Below, piece after piece: positions 9,485 through 17,826 of a stretch of DNA of 64,000 bases; the stretch's first letter is position 1, and every line of letters begins with the position of its first letter. Source of the stretch: Streptomyces sp. LBL (GTDB lineage Bacteria; Actinomycetota; Actinomycetes; Streptomycetales; Streptomycetaceae); the NCBI RefSeq assembly GCF_029893585.1, contig NZ_JARXYX010000006.1, positions 1 to 64,000 of the forward strand. Direction: 5' to 3'. Position numbers and translations under genes: made by a program. The notes beneath the pieces were generated by a model. It made no database searches. It worked only from the letters and a program-made list of their open reading frames with translations, and was not told the DNA's origin.

Positions 9485-10012
9485 CTACGTGCGGACTCGG
9501 CCCCACGGCTTGAAGACCGAGAGCACCATCGCGAAACTCAGCAGCACCATGGCCGTGATGGCGAGGAACGCGACGAACCAGATGTCCTGCAACGGTTGTT
9601 CGCCCGAGGCGAGTTCGGTGATCGGGCCCAAGAAGGCCAGCATCATCACACAGGCGATGACGTTGAGGGACAGCTTCACCGCGACCCACCGGTAGCGAAC
9701 GAGTCCCCACTTGGACGCCAGCCCCAGCAGGACACCGGTGACAAGGCAGACCACCCCCGCTGCGAGAGCCGACAGCAGCAGGGGAACGACGAAGAAGTCC
9801 GCGAGTGCCCGGTATACGGCGGTGCGGTCGTCGCCCGCGCGTACCCAGCCGATCACCACCAGAACGGCGGAGATGACATCGATGCCGATCCAGGCTCCCG
9901 CCGACACGACATGCGTGACCAGGATGCTCTTGCGCAGCCGAGCCGGGATGCGCCAGCGGACTCGGTTCGCCCGTGCCGGCGGAGTGGTTCGGGGTGTGGT
10001 GAGGGAACTCAT
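9485..10012 (-). CDS. Four-helix integral membrane protein (DUF2269-like)
   Basis: A 175-residue membrane protein of unknown function that resembles the DUF2269 group. After a basic, Pro/Thr-rich cytoplasmic start (residues 1-30), four hydrophobic helices are evident. Helix 1 contains LVTHVVSAGAWIGIDVISAV, with a His in the first membrane segment as in the family. Helix 2 has FFVVPLLLSALAAGVVCLV, helix 3 lies around VAVKLSLNVIACVMMLAFL, and helix 4 near WFVAFLAITAMVLLSFAMVL. The ATG at 10012 has an upstream AAGGACGA ribosome-binding site. Longer in-frame extensions read through an 18-bp repeat and are rejected. It lies alone between an ABC relic and the phosphatase-like gene. Function is not assigned. 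Confidence 0.75.
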   Translation of the reverse strand: MSSLTTPRTTPPARANRVRWRIPARLRKSILVTHVVSAGAWIGIDVISAVLVVIGWVRAGDDRTAVYRALADFFVVPLLLSALAAGVVCLVTGVLLGLASKWGLVRYRWVAVKLSLNVIACVMMLAFLGPITELASGEQPLQDIWFVAFLAITAMVLLSFAMVLSVFKPWGRVRT

Positions 10013-10059
10013 GGTCGTCCTTGTCTGCGGAGTGCATGGGGTACGGGTCAGGTGCGGTC

Positions 10060-10095
10060 GATCAACCGCGGGAGACCGATCAACCGCGGGAGACC
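10060..10095. repeat. Tandem 18-bp repeat upstream of the membrane-protein gene
   Basis: Two identical 18-bp copies (10060-10077 and 10078-10095), each containing the palindrome ccgcgg, lie 48 bases upstream of the start at 10012. The wider gap 10013-10323 has no gene. The repeat may be a two-site operator or a slippage product. Confidence 0.7.
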
Positions 10096-10323
10096 TCTGG
10101 GGTTCTTCAATGGCGCCGGCTTTGGTGCGGATCAGTGCGGCCATCGAGACGCGTTGGGTCCTTGCGGCGGTGACCCGCACGACGGGGGTGTGGCCACGGT
10201 GGTTCCCCGTGCGGCCTTCGGGCGGCCTCAGGCCCTGGCCTGCCTTGTCCTTCCAGGCGGCGATCCTCGGCTCATCCCGCCCGGTGGTCTACGGATCCGG
10301 ACTTCCCTCAGGCGGTACTTCCC

Positions 10324-11103
10324 TCAGGCAGTGAGGACTTCCAGCGCGGCGGCGTGCACACCCGGCGCGGCGGCGAGGTAGCTCCCGTCGGCCAGTTCCC
10401 ACGGTTTGCCCTCAAGGTTGGTCACGACGCCTCCGGCTTCCTGGACCAGCAGCACACCTGCCGTGTGGGACCGGACGTTGTCGAACTGCCAGTGCAGGTC
10501 CATGCGGCCCGCGGCGACCTGGGCGAGCTGGTGGGTCACAGGGACGGAGACCCGCACATGCAGGGCGGCGTTTGTCATCGCGGTGAAGGCGGAGCCCATC
10601 CGCTGCGCGAGCTCGGGGTCGTGACCCGGCTGGGCCTGGCCGGTCCCGGCCAGTGCGCCGTCCAACGACGTCTTGACCGAAACCCGCAGCCGTACACCGT
10701 TGAGGAACGCCCCGCCGCCCTCGGTCGCGGTGAACATCTCGTCGTGGACCGGGAAGTAGACCACCGCCAGCAGCGGGCGGCCGTCACGGACGAGGCTCAC
10801 GCCGATGTTCCAGTCGGGCATGCCCTGCACGGCGTTGACGTTGCCGCCGACCGGGTCGATGAGCCACCACTCGCCCATGGCCAGCGGTCCCGATCCGTGT
10901 TCGTCGTTGAGCCAGCCCGCGCTCGGCAGGGCCTCGGTCAACGCCGGGCGCAACGTGTCGACCACGGCCGCGTCATTGGCCTGGAGGTTCGCGAGCAGTT
11001 CGGGGAGCGCGGGCGGGCGGGACTCGGTGGAATAGCGCGTCATCATCCGGGCGCCGGCGTGGCGGACGGCGGCGACGGTGGCGGCAAGCAGTTCCTGGCT
11101 CAT
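10324..11103 (-). CDS. Inositol monophosphatase-fold protein with missing metal ligands
   Basis: This 259-residue protein follows the inositol monophosphatase fold. It has the phosphatase-like spacing, the conserved WWLIDPVGGN segment near residue 80, and the C-terminal GVLLVQEAGGVVTN. Key catalytic motifs are changed. The family DPxDGT reads DPVGGN, so the second Asp and the Thr are absent. The family WDxAAG reads RSHTAG, so the later metal-binding Asp is absent. The upstream Glu-Glu pair reads NDEHG. Classic Mg-dependent phosphatase activity is therefore doubtful. It may bind a ligand or use another mechanism. The gene diverges from a LysR regulator with only 55 bases between starts, suggesting direct control by that regulator. 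Confidence 0.8.
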   Translation of the reverse strand: MSQELLAATVAAVRHAGARMMTRYSTESRPPALPELLANLQANDAAVVDTLRPALTEALPSAGWLNDEHGSGPLAMGEWWLIDPVGGNVNAVQGMPDWNIGVSLVRDGRPLLAVVYFPVHDEMFTATEGGGAFLNGVRLRVSVKTSLDGALAGTGQAQPGHDPELAQRMGSAFTAMTNAALHVRVSVPVTHQLAQVAAGRMDLHWQFDNVRSHTAGVLLVQEAGGVVTNLEGKPWELADGSYLAAAPGVHAAALEVLTA

Positions 11104-11127
11104 GGGATGCTCCTGGAATTGATCGAA

Positions 11128-11154
11128 GTGAATCTATGTCTTGTTAAGATTTAC
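11128..11154. promoter_or_regulatory. Likely LysR operator between divergent genes
   Basis: An interrupted dyad GTGAATCT-N11-AGATTTAC (one mismatch) fits the T-N11-A rule for LysR-type sites. It sits in the 55-base space between the phosphatase-like gene and the LysR gene and ends four bases before the regulator's ATG, so it could serve both autoregulation and target control. Confidence 0.65.
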
Positions 11155-11158
11155 GTTC

Positions 11159-12058
11159 ATGCAATTGGACTTGAATCTGCTGACCGTGCTGGACGCCCTG
11201 CTCGAAGAGGGCAGCGTGATGGGTGCAGCCGAGCGGCTGCACCTGTCCTCGCCCGCGGTCAGCCGCACCCTCGGCAGACTTCGCGCCGTCACCGGGGACG
11301 ACATATTGGTGCGCACCGGCCACTCGATGGCTCCCACCCCGTACGCGGTGTCGGTGCGGGAGGATGTGCGCCGACTGGTCAGGCAAGCGCACGAAGTGCT
11401 CTCGCCGATCCGTGAGCTGGACCCGGCCGAGATGGATCGCACCTTCACGATCCAGTGCCACGACGCGGTGGCCGCGTCACTGCTACCGGTACTGGTCGGG
11501 AGGATCCAGCAGCGGGCTCCCGGGGTGCAGTTGCGGGTGCTGGCGGAGAACTCCGTCGACACCGACGACCTGCGACACGGCCGCGTCGAGCTGGAACTCG
11601 GTGGCGGCAGGCCCAGCCTGCCCGAGTTCCGGTCCGAGCCGCTCGGCGTCGATCGCCTCGTTGTCGCGATGCGCGCGGAGCACCCCTGTGCCGCCGGACT
11701 CGACCTGGCCTCCTACGCGGCGCAGCCGCATGTGGTGATCTCCCGGCGTGGCCGCCTCACGGCGCCGATCGACGACGCGCTGGCCGCCGAAGGCCTGCGG
11801 CGCCGGGTGGTCGCGGCGGTGGCGACGGTGTCCACCGCCCTGCAGATCGCGGCCCGTGGCGACGCGCTGGTCACCTGTACGGCGATCCTCGGCCGCCCGC
11901 TCATCGAGGCGTTCGGGCTCCTCGCCCGGCCGCTGCCGATCGAGTCCCCTGCGGCGACGATCAACTGCAACTGGCACCAGCGCTACGATTCCGACCCCGC
12001 CCACGCCTGGCTCCGCGAGCAGGTCCGGGCATCGATCGAGGAGATCACCGCCTGCTGA
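11159..12058 (+). CDS. LysR-family transcriptional regulator
   Basis: A DNA-binding regulator of 299 residues. The N-terminal winged helix-turn-helix is typical: MQLDLNLLTVLDALLEEGSV, then AAERLHLSSPAVSRTLGRLR as the recognition region. It is followed by GDDILVRTGHSMAPTPYA, a NodD/PcpR-subgroup style sequence. Residues from about 90 onward form the periplasmic-binding-protein-like effector domain. The ATG at 11159 starts right before the conserved MQLDLNLL; an upstream in-frame TTG is less likely. It is transcribed away from the phosphatase-like gene and converges on an NAD(P)-binding protein gene. The effector is unknown. Control of the divergent neighbour is inferred from the operator-like dyad. 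Confidence 0.92.
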   Translation: MQLDLNLLTVLDALLEEGSVMGAAERLHLSSPAVSRTLGRLRAVTGDDILVRTGHSMAPTPYAVSVREDVRRLVRQAHEVLSPIRELDPAEMDRTFTIQCHDAVAASLLPVLVGRIQQRAPGVQLRVLAENSVDTDDLRHGRVELELGGGRPSLPEFRSEPLGVDRLVVAMRAEHPCAAGLDLASYAAQPHVVISRRGRLTAPIDDALAAEGLRRRVVAAVATVSTALQIAARGDALVTCTAILGRPLIEAFGLLARPLPIESPAATINCNWHQRYDSDPAHAWLREQVRASIEEITAC

Positions 12059-12092
12059 CTGCTCCGCCCACTCCGCCTGCTGACCACTTCCC

Positions 12093-12701
12093 CTATTCCG
12101 CCAGTGGCAGGGCCACGGCACCGGGATGACCAGGCGCCTCGGCTTCGTCGAGCATCGCCGCGGCCACGGTTTCCCGGCTGACCTTCGCACCGAGGTCGAA
12201 GGGAGGCCCGGCCTCCAGACCGACCGTGCGCCTACGGGGGCTTTCCGGCCCGTCGGCGAGCATCCCGGCGTGGAAGACGGTGCCCCCGGCCGCGAGAACG
12301 GTGTTGTCGGCTTCGACCTTGTCCGCGAGCCGGTCGCCCAGCACCTTGGCGAGCACGCCCGCGCCCTCCCCGGCCACTTCGGCTGACCTGCCCGTGCCGT
12401 AGGCGCCGAGCCAGATGACGCGCCGTGGGCCGGCGGCGACGACGGCCCGGGCGCCGGTCAGAAGAATCCCGGCCCGGTCCGTGCCGAGCGCGGAAAGGAC
12501 CACGGAATCCCCGTCCACGACGGCGGCGATACTGGCCGCGTCGTTCACGTCGCCCGCCACTTTCCGCAGGTTCGGGGAGTCGGGCAGGGCGATCCGCTCG
12601 GGATCACGCGCGATGGCGGTCACGGTGTGACCACGTCGCAGCGCCTGCCGGGTGAGGGCGATTCCGGTCTGGCCGGAGGCCGCGAGGACGGTGAGGTTCA
12701 T
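12093..12701 (-). CDS. NAD(P)-binding atypical short-chain dehydrogenase (NmrA-like)
   Basis: A 202-residue Rossmann-fold protein. The dinucleotide-binding motif is at the very start (LTVLAASGQTGIALTRQALR), close to the GASGxxG form of atypical SDRs. It is followed by VTAIARDPERI, where the Arg favours NADPH. A stretch of VVLSALGT and IWLGAYGTGRS completes the core. No YxxxK pair is obvious, as is common in this subgroup of regulators and reductases. The ATG at 12701 places the glycine motif next to the N-terminus; the in-frame ATG codons upstream add an unlikely extension. It converges on the LysR gene with 34 bases between. The substrate is unknown. Confidence 0.8.
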   Translation of the reverse strand: MNLTVLAASGQTGIALTRQALRRGHTVTAIARDPERIALPDSPNLRKVAGDVNDAASIAAVVDGDSVVLSALGTDRAGILLTGARAVVAAGPRRVIWLGAYGTGRSAEVAGEGAGVLAKVLGDRLADKVEADNTVLAAGGTVFHAGMLADGPESPRRRTVGLEAGPPFDLGAKVSRETVAAAMLDEAEAPGHPGAVALPLAE

Positions 12702-12894
12702 GCCGAGAACGTTAGGGAGGCCATCACTTAACATCAAGTGCAAGTAGCTGAATTGATAAGTTACCCAGACGCAATTGCGTCAGCGGGGATCGCCACTGCA
12801 CGTAGTCATTGCCACGGGATCGCGGATTTGCTGATCCACTGCTGACGAACCACCTTCATTGCTGACGAAGTCGCGGAACCTACACCCTGGAAGA

Positions 12895-14760
12895 TCACGC
12901 CAGACTGTCCCGCCACGCCCGGTGCAGATCCGCGAACCGGCCCGTCTCCGCGATCAGTTCGGCCGGGGTGCCGTCCTCCACGATGCGGCCCTGCTCCATG
13001 ACCAGGACCCGGTCGGCGATCTCCACGGTCGACAGCCGGTGCGCGATCACCACCGCCGTACGGCCCTGCAGAACCGTCGCCATCGCGCGCTGCACCGCCC
13101 GCTCGCCCGGGATGTCGAGGGAACTGGTCGCCTCGTCGAGGATGAGCACCGCCGGATCAGCGAGCAACGCCCGTGCGAACGCGACGAGTTGACGCTGACC
13201 GGCGGAGATACGGCCGCCTCGCTTGCGGACGTCCGTGTCGTAGCCGTCGGGCAGGGAGCTGATGAACTCGTGCGCGCCGATCGCCTTCGCGGCCCGCTCG
13301 ATGTCGTCACGGGTGGCGTCCGGCCGTCCGATCGCGATGTTCTCGGCGACCGTGCCGGAGAACAGGAACGCCTCCTGCGTCACCATGACCACCCCGCGCC
13401 GCAGCTCGGGCACGGTCAGCTCGCGCAGGTCGACGCCGTCGAGGAGGACCCGGCCCGCGGAGGGGTCGTAGAAACGGGCGAGCAGCTTGGCCAGGGTCGA
13501 CTTGCCGGCGCCGGTCGAGCCGACGACCGCGACCGTCTGCCCGGCCGGCAGCGTCAGATCGAAGCGGGGCAGCACCTCGCCGCCGGTGCGGTAGGCGAAC
13601 CGGACCCCGTCGAAGAGCACCTCGCGGCCGGGGAACTCCGACGCGAGAGGCGGAAGTTCCCGGGGCGCCGACGGCTCCGGCACGGACGGCGTCTGCGCCA
13701 GCAGCCCCGCGATCTTCTCCAGCGAGGCCGCCGCCGACTGGTACGAGTTCAGGAACATCCCGAGCCGGTCGATCGGGTCGTACAGCCGCCGCAGATACAG
13801 CACCGCCGCCGCCAGCACCCCCAGCTCCAGCGAGCCGTCCGCCACCCGGTAGGCGCCCCACAGCACCATCAGCGCGACCGCCGTGTTCGCGACCAGCCGG
13901 GAGCCGACGACATAGCGGGCCATCTCCAGCAGCGCGTCCCCGTTGGTCCGCTCGTGCCGCTGGTTCAGTACGGCGAAGTCGGCGTCGTTGGCGGCCTCGC
14001 GGCGGAACGCGCGCACCGGGCGGATGCCGTTCATCGTCTCGACGAACTTCACGATCACGGTGGCCATCGCCGTGGACCGCTTCCCGTACACCCGCGCCGC
14101 ACGCTGCCGGTACATCCGTACGAGGAGATACAGCGGCACGAAGGACGCCACCGCGACCGCGCCGAGTCCCAGGTCCAGCCAGAGCAGCAGCACCGAGATG
14201 TAGACGAAGGACAGGACGACCGTGATCAGCTCCTGCAACCCCTCGCTGAGCAGCTCGCGCAGGGACTCGACATCCGTCGTGGAGCGGGAGATCAGCCGGC
14301 CCGAGGTGTACCGCTCGTGGAAGTCGACGCTCAGCGCCTGCGCATGGCGGAAGATCCGGCCGCGCAGGTCGAGCAGCACGTCCTGGTTGACGCGGGCGGC
14401 GGCGATGATGAACCCGTACTGCAGGGCGCCGGAGATCAGCGCGCACAGCAGACAGCCGACGGCCACGGCGATGAGCGGGCCGTTGTCGTGGTCCCGGAAC
14501 GCCGGTACCGCGCGGTCGATGGCGTACGCCACCAGCAGCGGGCCCGCCTGCACCGCCGCCTGCTGGAGCAGCAGCAGGAGGGACGTGAACGCGACCCGGG
14601 CCCGCATCGGAGCGAGCAGGGAACGCAGGAGGGCGGCGGTGGCGCCCGGGGGAGTGGGCAGGACGTCCCCGTCGAAGGGGTCGCCCGAGCCGTGGGACTC
14701 CCCGGCCGGCTGCTTCTTGCCCGGTGCGGTGGTCGTGGTCGTGGTCGTGGGCGCCGTCAT
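12895..14760 (-). CDS. ABC exporter, subunit B (fused membrane and ATPase domains)
   Basis: Second half of a heterodimeric type IV ABC exporter, 621 residues. A Thr-rich start is followed by six membrane helices (residues about 45-330, first helix FTSLLLLLQQ). The ATPase domain has Walker A GSTGAGKST, a signature ISAGQRQLVAFARALL and Walker B with catalytic Glu (VLILDEATSSLD). The His switch reads VIAHRLSTV. All catalytic residues are intact, so this subunit carries the canonical hydrolysis site of the pair. Its ATG overlaps the stop of the upstream gene (ATGA), which fixes the start and implies translational coupling. The substrate, possibly a drug or lipid, cannot be deduced. Confidence 0.93.
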   Translation of the reverse strand: MTAPTTTTTTTAPGKKQPAGESHGSGDPFDGDVLPTPPGATAALLRSLLAPMRARVAFTSLLLLLQQAAVQAGPLLVAYAIDRAVPAFRDHDNGPLIAVAVGCLLCALISGALQYGFIIAAARVNQDVLLDLRGRIFRHAQALSVDFHERYTSGRLISRSTTDVESLRELLSEGLQELITVVLSFVYISVLLLWLDLGLGAVAVASFVPLYLLVRMYRQRAARVYGKRSTAMATVIVKFVETMNGIRPVRAFRREAANDADFAVLNQRHERTNGDALLEMARYVVGSRLVANTAVALMVLWGAYRVADGSLELGVLAAAVLYLRRLYDPIDRLGMFLNSYQSAAASLEKIAGLLAQTPSVPEPSAPRELPPLASEFPGREVLFDGVRFAYRTGGEVLPRFDLTLPAGQTVAVVGSTGAGKSTLAKLLARFYDPSAGRVLLDGVDLRELTVPELRRGVVMVTQEAFLFSGTVAENIAIGRPDATRDDIERAAKAIGAHEFISSLPDGYDTDVRKRGGRISAGQRQLVAFARALLADPAVLILDEATSSLDIPGERAVQRAMATVLQGRTAVVIAHRLSTVEIADRVLVMEQGRIVEDGTPAELIAETGRFADLHRAWRDSLA

Positions 14761-16670
14761 CCGCCCTCCTCCTCGTCGGTGCCGGCCATCAGGTGGGCGT
14801 ACTCGGCGTTCGAGCGCAGTAGTTCGTGGTGGGTGCCCACGGCGGTGATCCGGCCGCCCGACAGCAACGCGACCCGGTCGGCGAGCAGGACCGTCGACGG
14901 ACGGTGCGCCACGATCAGGGCGGTGGTGTCCGCGAGGACGTCCCGCAGGGCCGCCTCCACGGCCGCCTCGGTGTGGACGTCGAGGGCGGACAACGGGTCG
15001 TCCAGCACGAGGAACCGGGGCTTGCCGACGACCGCCCGGGCCAGCGCGAGGCGCTGCCGCTGGCCGCCGGAGAGGCTGTGGCCCTGCTCGCCGACCTGGG
15101 TGTCGGTGCCCTGGGGCAGGCGGTACACGAAGTCCGCCTGCGCCACGGCGAGGGCCCGCTCCAGCTCGACGGTCCCCGCACCGCCTCCGGCGCCCATGAG
15201 GACGTTCTCGCCCACGGCGGCGGAGAAGAGGGTGGGTTCCTCGAAGGCCACGGCGACCCTGGAGCGGAGCTCCTCCCTGGACATGGCCGTGATGTCCTGC
15301 CCGTCGAGGGTGATCCGGCCCGACGTCACCTCGTGGAGGCGGGGGACCAGGGCGGTGAGGGTGGTCTTGCCGCTTCCCGTCGCGCCCACGAGGGCCATGG
15401 ACTCGCCGGGGCGGATGTGGAGGTCGATGCGGTCCAGGAGGGGCGGGGAGTCTTCCGGGGCGTCGGGGTAGCGGAAGCGGACGTGGTGGAAGCGGAGTCC
15501 GCTGTCCTCGGAGCGCGTTGCGGTGATACTCACGCTCGTTGGGGTGGTACCGGCGTGCGTTGGGGTGGTACCCGCGCTCGTTGTGGTGGTGTCGGCACGG
15601 GACGCGATGGTGTCGGCGCGCGTCGCGGCGGTACTGCCGCGCGTCGCGGCGGTACCGGCGCGCGACTCCGGCTCCTCGTCCATCACCTCGAAGTACCGCT
15701 CCGTCGACGTCGCCGCCTCCTGGCTCATCGCCAGCAGGAAGCCGATCGAGTCCACCGGCCACCGCAGCGCGAGGGCCGTGGACAGGAAGGCGACCAGCGT
15801 GCCCGCCGACAGCTCCCCGTCCGCCACCTGCACCGCGCCCAGTACCAGGGCCGCCCCGATGGCCAGCTCCGGCAGCGTCACGATGACGGCCCAGATCGTC
15901 GCCAGCAGCTTCGCCTTGCGCAGCTCGGTCCCGCGCAGGGTGCCGGACAGTTCACGGAACGCCCGGGCCTGGCTGCGGTGCCGGCCGAACCCCTTGATGA
16001 TGCGGATGCCGAGCACGCCCTCCTCGACGACCGTCGTCAGGTCGCCCACCTGGTCCTGCGCGCGCCGCGCCACCAGGGCGTACCGCTTCTCGAAGATCAC
16101 GCAGGTCACCATCACGGGGATGGCCGGCACCAGGATCACCAGACCCAGCGACCAGTCCTGCATCAGCATGATCGCCACGCCGACCAGGATCGTCACGCCG
16201 TTGACCAGCAGGAATGTCAGCGGAAAGGCGAGGAACATGCGGAGCAGCATCAGATCGGTGGTCCCCCGGGACAGCAACTGCCCCGACGCCCACCGGTCGT
16301 GGAAGGCCACCGGCAGCCGTTGCAGATGCCGGTACAGATCCGCCCGCATCTCCGCCTCGACATGCGACAACGGCCGCGCCACCAGCCACCGTCGGAGCCC
16401 GAACAGCAACGCCTCCGCGAGCCCGAGCAGCAGCAGGTACAGCGCCCCGAGCCACACCCCCGCCGGGTCCCGGTCGGCGACCGGCCCGTCCACCATCCAC
16501 TTCAGGACGAGCGGGATCACCAGCCCCGTACAGGAGGCGAGCACGGCGACGAACGCGGCGGTGAACAGCCGCGTCCGCACCGGGCGGACGTACGGCCACA
16601 GGCGCAGCAGGGTTCTTACGGCCGAGTGGTCTTTGGTGGTTGCACGTGTCGGTGCAGGTGTCGTGGCCAT
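14757..16670 (-). CDS. ABC exporter, subunit A, with heptapeptide-repeat linker
   Basis: First half of the heterodimeric exporter, 637 residues. It has six membrane helices (about residues 30-310) and a C-terminal ATPase with Walker A GATGSGKTT and signature LSGGQRQRLALARAVV. Walker B reads FLVLDDPLSALD, so Asp replaces the catalytic Glu. This is the degenerate-site arrangement seen in heterodimeric exporters such as BmrCD or TM287/288. Between membrane and ATPase domains lies an insertion of seven 7-residue repeats rich in Thr, Ala, Arg and Asp. The ATG at 16670 is preferred over a neighbouring TTG. The gene is divergent from a second ABC system across a region with a strong palindrome. Confidence 0.93.
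   Translation of the reverse strand: MATTPAPTRATTKDHSAVRTLLRLWPYVRPVRTRLFTAAFVAVLASCTGLVIPLVLKWMVDGPVADRDPAGVWLGALYLLLLGLAEALLFGLRRWLVARPLSHVEAEMRADLYRHLQRLPVAFHDRWASGQLLSRGTTDLMLLRMFLAFPLTFLLVNGVTILVGVAIMLMQDWSLGLVILVPAIPVMVTCVIFEKRYALVARRAQDQVGDLTTVVEEGVLGIRIIKGFGRHRSQARAFRELSGTLRGTELRKAKLLATIWAVIVTLPELAIGAALVLGAVQVADGELSAGTLVAFLSTALALRWPVDSIGFLLAMSQEAATSTERYFEVMDEEPESRAGTAATRGSTAATRADTIASRADTTTTSAGTTPTHAGTTPTSVSITATRSEDSGLRFHHVRFRYPDAPEDSPPLLDRIDLHIRPGESMALVGATGSGKTTLTALVPRLHEVTSGRITLDGQDITAMSREELRSRVAVAFEEPTLFSAAVGENVLMGAGGGAGTVELERALAVAQADFVYRLPQGTDTQVGEQGHSLSGGQRQRLALARAVVGKPRFLVLDDPLSALDVHTEAAVEAALRDVLADTTALIVAHRPSTVLLADRVALLSGGRITAVGTHHELLRSNAEYAHLMAGTDEEEGG
15510..15656 (-). repeat. 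Seven 21-bp repeats encoding a heptapeptide linker
   Basis: Seven in-frame 21-bp units encode GTAATRG, STAATRA, DTIASRA, DTTTTSA, GTTPTHA, GTTPTSV and SITATRS in order. They form about 49 extra residues exactly between the membrane and ATPase domains of the exporter subunit. The array looks like slippage expansion at a tolerant linker. Confidence 0.85.
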
Positions 16671-16840
16671 CAACAGCGAGCCTACGGACCGGCACTGACA
16701 TCGCCCACCGAGTTTTCGCCGGACCCGGACCGGCCGCTGGTCCTACGACCTGCGTGTTCGAGGAGTCGCACAGTCGTACAGCGGAGTCGGACAGCGGTGG
16801 GACAACGGAGTCGTCCAACGTCGTGGCCGAGGTCGTAGCA

Positions 16841-16866
16841 CGGCATCAACCGATCGGTTGATGCCG
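16841..16866. promoter_or_regulatory. Perfect 26-bp palindrome, candidate operator
   Basis: A 26-base perfect palindrome centred on cgatcg lies 55 bases before the drug-type ATPase start and about 170 bases before the divergent exporter start. Its length and symmetry fit a TetR-family operator. No TetR gene is adjacent, so the regulator would be encoded elsewhere. Confidence 0.7.
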
Positions 16867-16920
16867 CTTCGAGCGTGACGGCCGATGTGCGTGCGGGCCG
16901 CTCGGCGGGACGCTGGTGCC

Positions 16921-17826
16921 ATGTCCGTCATCGAAGTGAGCGACCTGCGTAAGTCCTACGGCGGCCGGGCCGTCGTCGACGGTGTCTCCTTCGCCGTCGA
17001 GGAGGGCGAGATCTTCGGCGTCCTCGGCCCGAACGGCGCCGGCAAGACCACCACCGTCGAGTGCGTCGAGGGTCTGCGGGTCCCCGACGCGGGCCGGGTC
17101 CGGGTGACCGGCCTCGACCCCGTCGCCGAGCACCGGGCGACCCGCGAGGTGCTCGGCGTCCAGCTTCAGCAGAGCGAGGTGCAGGCCAAGCTGACCGTCC
17201 GTGAGGCGCTGGAGCTGTACGCCGCGTTCTATCCGCGCCCGCTCGACTGGCGGCCGCTCGCCGAACGCCTCGGCCTGACCGCCAAGCTCACCACCCGGTT
17301 CGGCAAGCTCTCCGGCGGCCAGAAGCAGCGCCTGTTCATCGCGCTGGCCCTCATCGGCAACCCCCGGATCGTCGTCCTGGACGAGCTGACCACCGGACTC
17401 GACCCCCGCGCCCGCCGGGACACCTGGGAGCTGATCGAGGACATCCGCCGAAGGGGCGTCACGGTCCTCCTGGTCACCCACTTCATGGAGGAGGCGCAGC
17501 GGCTGTGCGACCGGATCGCCGTGATCGACCGGGGGCGGGTGGCCGCGCTGGACACCCCGGCCGGTCTGATCCGGCGCTCGGCGGGCGCCACGGTCATCAG
17601 CTTCACCCCGTCCGCGCCCCTGGACGACCGTGACCTGGACGCGCTGCCCGCGCTCGCCTCGGTCGAGCACAAGGACGGCCGGATCACACTCTCGGGCACC
17701 GACGAGACCGTCAACGCCGTCCTCACCCTCCTCGCCCGCACCCACATCACCGCCCACCAGCTCCGCGTCACCGACGCCACGCTCGACGACGCGTTCCTCG
17801 ACCTCACGAAGGAGGCAGCGGCATGA
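16921..17826 (+). CDS. ABC-2 type transporter ATPase (DrrA-like)
   Basis: Cytoplasmic ATPase of a two-gene export system, 301 residues. Motifs in order are Walker A GPNGAGKTTT, Q-loop around VQLQQSEV, signature LSGGQKQRLFIALALIG, Walker B IVVLDELTTGLD and switch VTHFMEEAQRL. The last 90 residues form the DrrA-type C-terminal extension used for dimer contact with the permease. The ATG at 16921 directly precedes the conserved SVIEVSDLRKSYGG; the preceding in-frame ATG is rejected because it adds a basic tail. The stop overlaps the permease start (ATGA). A palindrome 55 bases upstream is the likely control site. The exported compound is unknown. Confidence 0.93.
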   Translation: MSVIEVSDLRKSYGGRAVVDGVSFAVEEGEIFGVLGPNGAGKTTTVECVEGLRVPDAGRVRVTGLDPVAEHRATREVLGVQLQQSEVQAKLTVREALELYAAFYPRPLDWRPLAERLGLTAKLTTRFGKLSGGQKQRLFIALALIGNPRIVVLDELTTGLDPRARRDTWELIEDIRRRGVTVLLVTHFMEEAQRLCDRIAVIDRGRVAALDTPAGLIRRSAGATVISFTPSAPLDDRDLDALPALASVEHKDGRITLSGTDETVNAVLTLLARTHITAHQLRVTDATLDDAFLDLTKEAAA

